Source: Gonapodya prolifera JEL478 (Eukaryota; Monoblepharomycota; Monoblepharidomycetes; Monoblepharidales; Gonapodyaceae). From it: a stretch of DNA of 64,000 nucleotides. Shown here piece after piece: positions 23,318 through 33,912 of this stretch; positions within the stretch are counted from its first letter, which is position 1, and every line of letters starts with the position of its first letter. A program made the position numbers and the translations under genes. The notes under the pieces are model-generated. The model did no database searches. It was given only the letters and a program-made list of their open reading frames with translations, and had not been told where the DNA came from. The stretch covers positions 1-64,000 of the forward strand of contig KQ965799.1 of the NCBI GenBank assembly GCA_001574975.1, read 5' to 3'.

Positions 23318-25772
23318 TCAAACCATCGTTTTCCGTTTCTTCTTGGTCGGAGTTGCCTCATCTTTCACTTTGTAAGCGTCCTCCGGTACCGTAAGCGCCG
23401 CATTACACGTGAGACGCTTGCCTGGACTGTCAGTACGCCCATCTCTCGTCGGGGTACTGCTGGGATCAGACACAAAAGGATTGTTGTCATCACCGGCCCC
23501 TGCTGGTGCGCTCACTGATCCGAACAATGTCCTGGCTGGCAAGTTCCGCCCGGCACTTCCGTGGTTCACAGTGTTAAACTGCGTACTCAATGGTCTCGTT
23601 GGGGTATATGCCAAAACACCTCCCATGTGTGGAGTGCCCGCGTGATCTTCTTCTCCATCCTCATCCATCGCGTCCAAGACATGTGGTTGCGACGGCGCGA
23701 AGGGTCCAGGCATACGAGCCAGTAATTCCTTGTCAAACTTCTTGTTGAGGTCCTCCATGTGTTTCCGGAAAGCCTTTTGAGAGATGTGCACCGCCTGGAG
23801 GCTGTTCTTGCGACAAAAGCAGCGGACTTTCACTTCACCGAAGACCTAAAGAAGTAAGAGTCAGAAGTTTCCGTTGACGAGTAAGGTTGATTTGTACCTC
23901 TGGCATTAAATTCGATATCGCTTCAGGTTGAATGTCGTGTGTTTGGTCGGGGGCTTGAAATTGGTGTGTTGGCAACTTTTTTCCAATAAGGAAGGAGTCC
24001 GGCTGCATGAAACACACCGTATTTTGCGTAAAACTTCACTCGTTTCAGAGGGTTCACTTCATCACCCAACGGATGATACGCCAGTCTATGGAATTGTATG
24101 ATGATATCTTCTTCCTTTAAGCCGGCGGATGCTTCCATGTGTCCAACAATATGACGAGGTGTTATGATACCACTTTTCTCGGTAACGTGCTCTCGCAGAT
24201 TCGTAGGAATGAGATACTCGTCCTTGAAATGTGGTGTGGGTTTACCAATATTTGAAAGGTTCCAGTTGGGATTAAACTCACCACGAATCGATATAGTTCC
24301 CTCCGATCGATTCGCAGCAAAATTTCCCTGGCAGCTTTCAGCCTTTCATCGGTTCTTCCCCTCCGCCTTATGTCGTTAAAGATCGTGTCATCAAAAGTTT
24401 CGAATTGCTCCCAGTCACCCGAAATAACTGATTCGGAGATCCCATAAACATTGTCCGCCGCCAGAAGTGCATCTACGTGCATAAACTCGATGGCTTTGGC
24501 GGCACGGTGTCCGTATATGCGTCGATGGAGACGGTAACGAGTCGCGAAAAAATCGATGATTTCTTCAGGCTGCGCAGTTGGCAAAGACAACATCAAGATA
24601 TGTCGAACTCGTACACGAAGAACTGACGCACTTGCTTGTAAGCATAGCCAATTTCGCTTCCGAGAATCCTGGAGTTGTTCATGAGTCGGGACACATCATA
24701 ACCCACAACTCCAACATTTCTGGTATCACGCGCAATATAGTCAAACTGTAAATCATCACAATGTCAGTGTCTTGAGTCGTTCCAGCGACGAAAATAATAT
24801 CCCACCTTGTCCACATCAATGCTGTTCGTTTTGTTGGAAACGATGTCAAAGATAAAGCGATTCTCCATTCCCGTTTTCGGTTTAGTCCCGTCTATGAGTT
24901 TGTTTATGAGGTCGACTTCAGGCTTCTCGATGTTAATGTGGTTCTGTTCGATGAGACGACTTCCATTTCAAGATTTGTGAAGTTTAGAGACCAGTACCAA
25001 ATCAGTCCAATTGATCGATCAATTACTCACTTCACCATCGCTTGACTCCATTCTTCGTGTTTCCATTTCAGAGTAGGTCGCGCTTTAGGCATGAACTCTC
25101 CATCAAATACGTGGCTGCATCAACAGATTTGATGAGACTGCGAAACCTCTCAATGGAACGTCACAGCTACCTTAAAATGCCGTGACCTAAATCGTGGAGA
25201 AGTCCAGCGAGCATGACACACGTTTTCTCCCGTTCCGAAATGTGGATATGAGGTTGTTGAGTTCGGAAGTGGTCAATTTGCTTGCCAGCGAGGTAGCACA
25301 CGCCTAAAGAGTGCTCAAAGCGGTTGTGACTTGCGCCTGGAAAAACGTAATCTGTGCTTCCGTTCGTCGGCTCGTATACATTTGTACTTTCACGTGCTTG
25401 GGAAACCTACACGATGTTCCGAGCTGTCGAATGTTACGAAGCCTGTTTTTCATTATTAGTATATGTGGAAAATAAGTCGGACCTTTATCTACCTACCTTT
25501 GAAACTGGGGTGTATCGATAAAGGAGACAATTTCCTGCGGAAACTCCATGTCATCGTGAATTGGGTCATGAAATATCTATTTCGTAGTCCAATGGTCGCC
25601 GCATTAAGACGATTGCACCCCAAATCACCGCAGAATCGCGTCGGGCGTGCAGATGAAATGGTTGCCGTGGCGACGATTCATCAGTCTTCTAATTCCTCTC
25701 CAAATCAAAAGAGCGCGGTACCTTGCTCTTGATGTAGGCCGATCGCCGGGTTCCTTCTGAATGGTCTTGCAT
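23318..25772 (-). CDS. SAMHD1-type HD-domain dNTP triphosphohydrolase without a SAM domain
   Basis: SAMHD1 enzymes hydrolyse dNTPs to deoxynucleosides and triphosphate. The HD site is complete: [17 protein letters not shown] (first His), LLHDLGHG (His-Asp) and [13 protein letters not shown] (last metal-binding Asp). Other conserved blocks are [94 protein letters not shown] and [12 protein letters not shown]. The start at 25772 encodes only a 17-residue lead ([17 protein letters not shown]) before the HD core joins across a phase-0 intron, so no N-terminal SAM domain fits. The C-terminal tail after about 23760 is low-complexity and ends in [11 protein letters not shown], an SV40-like nuclear localisation signal. 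At least nine exons. Confidence 0.92.
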
Positions 25773-25827
25773 CTTGCAGAACAAGGGGCTTGTACCGCAG
25801 CATCAAAACGAAGTCAAGTTTATTCAT

Positions 25828-26890
25828 CTATCCAATTTTAATGCCATTTGTTTGAACATCTCTTATCGCAGCCTCTACCTTGGGCTTTAAAAAGTTGACC
25901 AGGATTGCACCCAAGATTCCAAGAACAATTAGGAATATCAGTACCATGAAGATTTTGTCGGTTGCTAATCGTCTAAGAGAGAGTGTCAGTGGCACCAAAA
26001 ATGGCGTCTGCGTGGGCTCTCATGCAGATACGTACCGCATGTACACTCGAAGTTGTTTCTCTGCCCGCTTCAAGTTGCTTCCCACCTGATCCATTCCATC
26101 GTCGATCTTCTTTATTTCCTCCGTCTGCCTCTTGAGGGCTTCGTTCACTTCCATTCCAATCTGCACAGGCGATACTGGTCTCGTCTCCGTACTTCCGCAA
26201 GTTGTCAGATTGCACTCACGTTGATCGTTTCTTCTATCACATGTTTCGTTCGAGCAGTCGACGCCAGACTCTTTCCCTGAATCCCAATGCCCGCCTGAGT
26301 CATTTCCCTTGCATTCATTTGCTCCATGGCTGGAAAGGATACAGATGTTTGGGGTTGTCGACGACCTCGAACGATATGATCTCACGTTTCTGTCCCAAAT
26401 CATCTCTTTCGGCACTAGTTTCCGCCCATTCAACGTCTTTCTGAAGCTGTCGAACCTGTTCCTCGTAGTCCCTTGTTTTCTATTGATGAGAATCTTCAAG
26501 AGATCAGTGACGTGAGTGACAAGCACAACACTCACAGTGTCCCAAGACATCTTTTGCTCCGGAGGCAAACCACGAGACTCTACAGTGAGACTCCGCAACA
26601 CATTTTTGGCCCGTTGGACGCGATTTCGAAGATATGAGCATTTCTGTCGGACACATCACAAAATTTTTGGCGGATCGCTCTTCCCCCAAGAAATCGCCAT
26701 CTGCTGAGACGTACTTCCATTCTCTCTGCACCCCTCAGCTTGGACACCTCATTGGCGAGACAATCGCGTATTTGATTCAAGAGGTCCGTAAGTTCATCAT
26801 TGTAATCGTCGAGATCTGATATTCACGATGGCAGAGCAGCGACCAGCAAAGCATGAGAATCATTCGCTCGGATAACACCATTCGTCGTAA
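25828..26890 (-). CDS. Qb-SNARE of the NPSN (novel plant SNARE) type
   Basis: SNAREs drive membrane fusion. The coding order gives an N-terminal helical segment (DDYNDELTDLLNQIRDCLANE, about 26815), then YLRNRVQRAKNVLRSL, a coiled part (DYEEQVRQLQKDVEWAE), and EMTQAGIGIQGKSLASTART with KHVIEETIN. The SNARE motif has IGMEVNEALKRQTEEIKKID, whose Gln in KRQTE fits the zero layer, followed by MDQVGSNLKRAEKQL. RRLATDKIFMVLIFLIVLG begins the C-terminal anchor. The RxLATDK-plus-helix ending and the HET-IN spacing match plant NPSN11-13 rather than Vti1, Bos1 or GOSR. Introns near 26690, 26515, 26390, 26205 and 26030 have good signals. The first exon and ATG are not resolved. It acts in late secretory, plasma-membrane or division-plane fusion in plants; its role here is inferred only. 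Confidence 0.8.
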
Positions 26891-27073
26891 ACCGTGAAGC
26901 CGTACCAGACATCGCGGACTGATTGGGATGGAAGCTGTGGCCTCCACTTTCCAATCTCGATCAAACCACCCTCTTCCTTTCTTCCGTCGAAAAGCGAGGG
27001 CACAGAGAAGCACAAGTGCGTTCTATCAACCTATCTTCCTTCGGTGCATGACGAATCTATTTCTAAACTGGAA

Positions 27074-28025
27074 TTACACGCCAGAATTCGAAAGCCAATC
27101 CAATTTCAAATTGTCCAAATGTTCATCAAAGTCATGCAGTGCTTCAATGTCAGCACGCTTATCAGCGATTTGAAAAGCAGGGGGAAGAGTTTCGGAAGGA
27201 GTGAAACTGCATTTCGGTTAGGGCACGATTAAAACCGTGCCGTGAGTTAAAACTCCTACCTCTTCGCGTTCTTCCATGCTGCACCATCACGCGTGTATGC
27301 CTATTGCCGGACTATTAGAGTTCGAAATGGATCAGTGCATCTGTGCAGTCACTCACCACAACGGCGTAATCTGTTGATTTCGGGCCAAGCTTCCACGGAT
27401 CCACCTGCAATTAGTGGATATGTCACCAAACCAAGTTCCGAATGGCTGCGCGTGCCAACCACTCATCAACGTGGCGACGCAGCCCAAATCCACTTGTATG
27501 ACTCAAGCATTCCATGAATTCGTGACCAATGCGAGGTCTTCCGAAAAAGAAAACTTCGCGGCGATGGCGATCCCAGCGAGAAAGTCTCACCATAAGCAAC
27601 AAAACATTGTACCCAAGAACATGGTCGAGAGTTGCCGCGATTTTCGTAGCAACGACGGTCGGCGCTTTGTCCGCCAGATTCGCATGATAGTAGCCAACTA
27701 TTTGCAATCCTTTTGAAGTCGCATACTGTTCAGCCTAGGTGCCAAGGTCGATGTGAAGACTGGAAGTTGGATTCTCGTCTATGATTCCGCTACGATTCCT
27801 TCATTCTCACGAGCGCACCTGAGAGGTTGCGATTTCTAGCATGGGCGTCAGATTGACGTTTGTGTGGAACAAGGGAATAGCGTCCAGAACGGCGATGTCT
27901 TCCCCTTCGCCAGGCCCACGCTTCGTCCCGATTAAGAGGCCATTGATGTTTGATGCATAAGGATATTTGCACGCGTGGAGGATGACTTTTTTGTAGGACT
28001 TCAAATTGACGGTGTAGTTGGACAT
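27074..28025 (-). CDS. EMC8: ER membrane protein complex subunit 8/9
   Basis: A cytosolic MPN-fold subunit of the EMC insertase. The N terminus MSNYTVNLKSYKKVILHACK leads to YPYASNINGLLIG, then DAIPLFHTNVNLTPMLEIA, matching the family pattern YPHxxVNGLLL and PLFHxxxxLxPMLE. The second exon has GLQIVGYYHANLADKAP with KIAATL and YNVLLLM. Later small exons read VDPWKLGPKSTDYAVV and TRDGAAWKNAK. The end DFDEHLDNLKLDWLSNSGV matches the LxDFDxHLDDIxxDW terminus. The JAMM metal ligands are absent, as in the family, so it is not a protease. The junctions around 27580-27430 are unclear. Length is about 190 residues, as usual. Confidence 0.85.
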
Positions 28026-28104
28026 GGGTGATTGGTTTTGAGTAAATAAAATGATAGGGTGCTTGTAATATTTACATATCCATGACCTAGCGCAAAACAA
28101 CAGC

Positions 28105-29493
28105 TCATGTCCGAATCTCGTACTCTGGAGGAACATTATCGTACTCCGTGACAAAAATTTTCTTCATGTTCTTCGCCATCCATCTGGGAGGTGCATCAAC
28201 GTTGGAGGTTATACGGCTCAACTAAACGAAATGCTGTCTCTCACTTTAGAATATCTTCGAGGTATTGTCGTAGGAGATTTGTTGCATCGATGTCCATGTT
28301 GGTGTGAGCGATAAACGAAGGCATTTGAACTGTAGTCCGAGATGTTACTTCTTGTACGACAGCACGCAGTCGAGAACGCGGAACCCACCAAACAGTCGCA
28401 ACAGGTGCTCCGCACCGTAAATGTCACTCATTTCCTTGCCTTGGTTTTTGGCCAGCAGATCCTGGTACTGCGCTCGCTCAAAGCGATACAAAAGAACGTT
28501 TCCAAGCGAACGGTCAAAATAGAGCTTCACACCGTCCAGAACCTCGTTCAGCACATCGTCCGAGCGAGTCTCCCTTGTTGTGGTGCTGCTGGAAGATGCA
28601 GCAGCCGCAGTCGAGGGTTTGTTGGCCACCTTAAATTCTCGATACTGTTCAAGAACCTGAGTGACCGTGGGGTTTCGAGGTAACGGTACCACCTATAGCA
28701 AGCGCAGATGTCACATCTTTTATCGGTACCGCTGGAATGGTCAAGATCGACCACAAGAACATACCTGTCTGTGTTTTGTCACCCGTTCCCAATCATCGAC
28801 CAATTGCAGCTTGAGGATGTCCGGAATCGGGATCTTAATCTCCGCCTTGTTCTTAAATTCTTCATCGTTCTCCGCTGTGTCACGTGGTCGCTTTTTGCCC
28901 CGATCCGTCCCGCTGTCCGCGGCATCCTTCTTCTTTGTGTCCGGCTTCTTGTTTTTGCTGTTGACCTGATCCAAGAGCTGTTTCTGAAGCTTCAGCGTAG
29001 CTTCAGTGATCTTCATAACCCGTGACTCGGGCGCCCATTCGTCCCATCTATGAGATGAGAGGTATCATTCACTATCGTTGGTCGCGCACGTTCCGCGCCC
29101 ACCACACCCACGTGTCCTTCCATCCCTTATAGTGTACAAAGTAGTGCGGGGTCCCTGAGCTTGCCTCGCCCTTGACGGTGAAGTTCTTGTTCACTTTAAG
29201 AATCTGAAAGGGGGACGCAGGAAACGAGACGAGAACACGCAGGTGAGCGGTTTCCCCCGACGTGTGACCAAAAACATCTTCGAGACAAGCTCACCTTAGC
29301 CTCTGGAACCAGAGTTCACCCCAATCGAGATTGGATATTCGAACGATGATTGCAGTTTCCGGTGAGATTTGAGGGACTGCCTCCGGCTTTCATCCTCCTC
29401 TCGCTGCTCACCGTATACAAGAGGGCCATGATAGCAGAGAACGGCTTCTCCAACGCGAAAGTCCTCAGCTTGGTCGACTTCCATTTTGGACAT
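28105..29493 (-). CDS. EAF3: MRG15/Eaf3 chromodomain-MRG protein
   Basis: A subunit of NuA4-type acetyltransferase and Rpd3S-type deacetylase complexes that reads H3K36 methylation. The N-terminal chromodomain is FRVGEAVLCYHGPLVYE, then KILKVNKNF, HYFVHYKGWKDTWDEWAPES and RVMKI, with aromatic-cage positions present (formed across the intron near 29110-29045). A charged linker (about 28980-28860) is rich in Lys/Asp. The MRG domain has IPDILKLQLVDDWE, VPLPRNPTVTQVLEQY, VLLYRFERAQYQDLL, YGAEHLLRLF and MPSFIAHTNMDIDATNLL, ending WMAKNMKKIF and VPPEYEIRT. The intron between LLRLF and VQMPSF (about 60 nt) is the right one; a 19-nt alternative inside it is too short. Five to six exons. Confidence 0.93.
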
Positions 29494-29673
29494 ATCCTAG
29501 CGCCGACCCGTATCTAGTTGATTCGAATCACTTCGTGAGTGGATGACTCAAAATTAGGTGCTCCGTCAGTGTAATGGATGATGACCAAGAGTCTGATGGA
29601 TGTCGAATGGGCCAAGAAGTGAAACCGGGTTTTGAGCATATGGTTTCTGAATCAAAGGAGCACATCGCAATAA
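29494..29673. other. Intergenic, short
   Basis: This 180 bp separates two minus-strand genes. It must hold the promoter of the MRG15/Eaf3 gene and the 3' end of the CEP131 gene. No other feature is seen. Confidence 0.4.
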
Positions 29674-32600
29674 TTATTCTCCCAGCAGCTCGACTCTTTG
29701 TTTCTCAATAAGCCGTTCCAAATTCTGACAACGAATAGCTAGCTCTTCAACCTGACCGCGGAGCGTACCAATCATTTCGTCCTTAGCACCTAGTGCCTTC
29801 TTCACTCGAGCCTCCACCAGTTGCAATGTATGTTCCTGGCATGAACGAAGTTTAATTGAGGGGTGTGCAGTTTTGAGGTCGTATTGTGATATCCTCACCT
29901 TCTGGTTGTTGGCTTCCGATACGTCACTTAAATGTTTCTGGCGCTCGGCGTCAAGCTGTGCCAGGAGCCCATTATATTGATCCCGCAAGTGTTGAATGGC
30001 TGTATCCTTTCGCGTTATCTCATCCTCGAAGTTTTGTCCTGACACAAGCACCAAAGTCGAGACCAGATACTTAAAGCAGTCATCAAACGAAACTCACGAA
30101 TATTCTCTGACAAAGTCTCTTCGTCCACCTTAAGGCGAGAGAGCTCGGTCTTCTGCTGTTTCAGAAGATTTTCCTGCGTGTGGAAAGGTTGGGATTTGTG
30201 GCGTGGTTCGATGGAATCTGCGGATGTCTCACTCACGCGAGCTATTCCAGCTGTTTCTAATTTCAGAAGCTTTCGTCTTGCCTCTTCCTCCTTTGCTGAT
30301 AGCTCCCGCAACTCCTTTTCGAGTGCAAGGCTCCTTTCGACAGCAGCGGTGTGGGCGTCCCGCACCTGCTTCACTTCCTCTGCTGCTTCAGCTCTCATGC
30401 GCTCCATCTCCAGTCGTTGCCGCCTTGTCGACTCCGACGTGTTAGAATTCGATTCCGACTCCAGCCGTTGAATGACGAGCTCAATTTCGGCATCTCGTTC
30501 TTGAATCAGCTTCTCCTTGAAAGCTTTCTGTTGTGCAGGGCATTATGCGTGTCAGAAAATATTGTCACACAGCTATAAGGGGTCTGCGCTTACTTCTCGC
30601 GTCCGCATTTCAGTCTCAACCTTGCTCATATATCTCTCTTGCCACTCCTCTTTCTCGACTGCCATGCGCTCCTTGAGTTGCGCCATCTCGACAGCACCAC
30701 GTCTTTTCACCTCTTCAACGGACTCTGCTGCTTTCTCTCGCTCAGCTTCCACTGCCTTCCGCAGCAAAGCTTCTCTTTTACCGGCTTCGTCCATATCCCG
30801 ATGTCGCTCCTCTTTCATTTGAGACAGCGCTAGGTCCTTTCTTTCTTCAAGTTCGGCAATAATTTTCCGCTTTTGCTGAGCGAACTCCATTTCATCCCGC
30901 TCGAGTTGCTTCTGATATCTCTGTCGTGCAAACTCTCGCTCTTGCTCGGCAGCAGATTGACGTTCTATGTTGATGCGATGCATGAGTTGTTCCTAAAAAT
31001 TGCGGGCTGAGATGCATGCACGAAGAGACAATCCTAACTGTACTCACAATTTGACGCTGATGATTCTCGTTCATCACCGCTTTCTCATTCTGGAGATCGT
31101 CCTTGTACTTTTCTTCCATTTGCCTTAGCTGCAGTTTATGTTGCTACAAGTTGGAATGGAGTGGGTGGGCTCTGTGACGTTGATTGATTGTACCAGAGTG
31201 CAAAGACACCTTACAGCAAGCATCCTTTGTATTTCCGGTTCAAGTCCTTTGATCGTTTGATCCTTGATAGCTTTGGTTCTCTCTTGGGCCCATTTATCGC
31301 GCTTGACTTTCTCTGCGGCTGCCCATAAGTCCCTCTGCTGCTTTAGCTCGCGAGATTGTAAATCTTGTAGGGATTTTGTCTGAAAAAAAGGCATTAGGCA
31401 ATTGTGCAGAAATATAAATCGACACCCTACCTTTTCGCGATATTCTTTTTCTAGTGACTTCACTTCGTCCCCCATTTGTTCACACTTCTTTGCTAATTCT
31501 TCCTTTTCCTTCACCAGCCTGTCACACAACGCAAGATGTCGTCGTACAACAGCTTCGTATTCCTTTCGTTGAAGCGACAGTTTCGATTTCAGGTCCCTCT
31601 TACTTGGTTCCAAGTTCCTTATATTGGATGCGAAGAAAGTGAGAAGATGAATCCGAACTCACTTCTCTTCCTCTCTTTCTTTCCCTTCGTCCCGTATTCG
31701 TTTAAGTTCTTTTCTCAACGTTGCAACTGCTCGCGATTTGTCCTCGATTTCCACTTGCTGTGAAGCAAGTCTCGCTTTTACGGTAGACAAGACTTGGATC
31801 GTCCATCAAGATTCAGAAGCTTCCAAATTGAGTGAAGTGATTACGTACCTGTCCCGGCTTCAGCTTCAATTGATCCAGCACTAGTTTGGGGACATCCAGT
31901 GAAAGGTTTGCCGTTTTCCGTGGTCTCGCAGTCACGAAGTAGATCCAGTATTCGATCAACCCGCCTGTCCACTGGATCAAACTTTTCTTGAGGCAAAGCG
32001 GAAGACGAAGGAACCTTGGGAGGAGAAACAAAGCCCGAATCAATTGTGTCAGCACAACAGTGTTCAAGAGATGTGATTGCATGTTCAGAGGTAGGTTGCT
32101 GTAGTGTAAGCGTAGATGCAGATGAGACCAGAGATACAGATTTCATTCGAGACATAGCCCTCGTGTGTGTTGCTGCCACGGAGTTTTCTTCACTCAGATA
32201 GCTTTGAGATCTTCGTATGTCTCTGAGACCGTCAGTGGAAAAAGATCTCTCGACACTCCTACGGGGCGGGTTGGGGTCATCAGGTGAAGTTGTTTGCCGA
32301 GGTGATTCGCTAGGTTCAGAATTGGGAGCCCACGTTTCATTCGGTTGATCTGCACGCTGTACGCTTTCCATTTCATTATCCCAGGCTGTGCAGCTATCAT
32401 CAAGAGAGTTGCACCTCATCTGCTCAAGTTGTGGCTGATCGGGTTCGGGAAGTTCCGCTTCACCAAAGTCCGGTTGTGGAACAGATGTCGTTCTATAAGC
32501 CAAACTGAGGGTTGAGGAGACATCCACGTCATCTTCACTCGATCCAACGAGGGGTAAGTCTTGTCGCGATGTTCCGTTTCCTCGAGGTTGGGGTAGCGGT

Positions 32601-33715
32601 GTGACGTGGGAGCCAGCAGTATGAGCATCAGATTTCTTTGACATCATTTCGCGGAGCAGCTCCTACGACAGCACATTCGATTAGCTTCCAAGTGATAGTT
32701 GCAGAAGAGCAACTTACTTCTCTCGCCTTTTTCGCCCTTGCCGCTCTCCGTTGCCGCACTTCCTCCTGCGCTGCTTCAGGCCCAGATCTCGCAAGCAGAC
32801 CTCGAGGACCATTGCTCAGCAAGCCTGCCGATCTACTGATGCTATCAAAATGAGATATCCCCTCATGAAAACTGGAAGGATGATTGTCGTTGTCCATTTC
32901 CCGAGCGCAAGATTGCGACACATCGTGATTCGTGGTTCGAATTGAATCGTCATAAAAGCAATGCCTCTGAGCATTTCTCCGCCTCCACCACCGCTGTATG
33001 GTGCACGCAGATTGGTTCACATGAGCTAGGAAAGACGTTGATTGTGTGGGAGGATTGTGGAAGTGAAAAGCGATATCGAGGACGGGATCGATGAACTCCT
33101 CTTGAGAAGTCTCCTTTGAGGTAGTGTCAGACGGATACGGCGCATTCTAAACGCAGACGTTTTCACAAGCAATGTGTGTCAAAGGAGAGCGACATGCAGA
33201 ATCAACGTTCAAACCGGACACACCATGCTTTCTATCCGGTAATCAGATGATGCAGAATTCGAAAATTCGGCTCGCGTGGGTGCAGCGTCGGCGCCAAAGT
33301 ATAATGCAGCTGCGTCAAAACCCGTGAACGTTTGATCCTCCGTTCCCCGCCCCTCCAAGTCTTCGTGGTGATCCGGCAAATAAGAACTATTGCGATCGCA
33401 TTCAGGAATCGAACTACTCGCTGTTTCCAGCACCACGGTTGGAAGTTGCTTGGAGGTTTCAGCGAGGCTTTCGACATACAGTCGGACAGTGGGGATGCGA
33501 GAGCGCGCACAAACCGGGGTCGACAAACCAAGTGGGACACCGGAGATTCCAAATCCTTTTGGATTACGGTTGGATGTCGCGCTTTTGGTGATTCGCACGG
33601 AGGATGTCCTGTTGCTCAAAGACGAGACTGGCCTCGGTTGAGTCTCAGATGTCAGGTTGCGTCGCGATCTTGATCCAAGAGCAGAGTTGGAACGCTTTCC
33701 GCCCAGTAACGGCAT
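29674..33715 (-). CDS. CEP131: Centrosomal protein CEP131 (AZI1), basal body/centriolar satellite
   Basis: A long coiled-coil protein of the ciliary base. The N-terminal third is Ser/Arg-rich and disordered (MPLLGGKRSNSALGSRSRRN). An IQ motif, CTIQRWWRRRNAQR (about 32990), matches the AVTIQRWYRHQ of animal CEP131 and is followed by a basic RQRRAARAKKARE helix. The middle linker (32640-31860) is acidic and low-complexity. The coiled coil runs from about 31640 to 29680 and has family-specific blocks: YEAVVRRHLALCDRLVKEKE, KVKRDKWAQERTKAIKDQ with TIKGLEPEIQRMLA, and RVKKALGAKDEMIGTLR near the end. About 12 short introns interrupt it. The start at 33715 precedes the first conserved basic run; an in-frame ATG at 33805 is possible. 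With ARMC9 it implies a flagellated life stage. Confidence 0.93.
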
Positions 33716-33912
33716 TAGTTGAAACCGGGTGGTGTTGTTTTGTTTTGTTGACACTGCAAACGAACTTCCTTGACTTTGTGTTCCTCCCCACTTTCTTTCT
33801 CTCACCAGCTCCCACGGTCACTCCCATGAGCGGAAATGATGACAATTGTCCAGGTGAAATACAGGGAAATTGTTTCATTATTACCATCAGTTGGTCATAA
33901 TATAACGAGACC

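Noticed and set aside
28330-28348. A 19-nt intron in the MRG gene
   Set aside because: Too short for a spliceosomal intron; a donor about 40 nt upstream gives a normal intron and restores the conserved LLRLFVQMPSF sequence.
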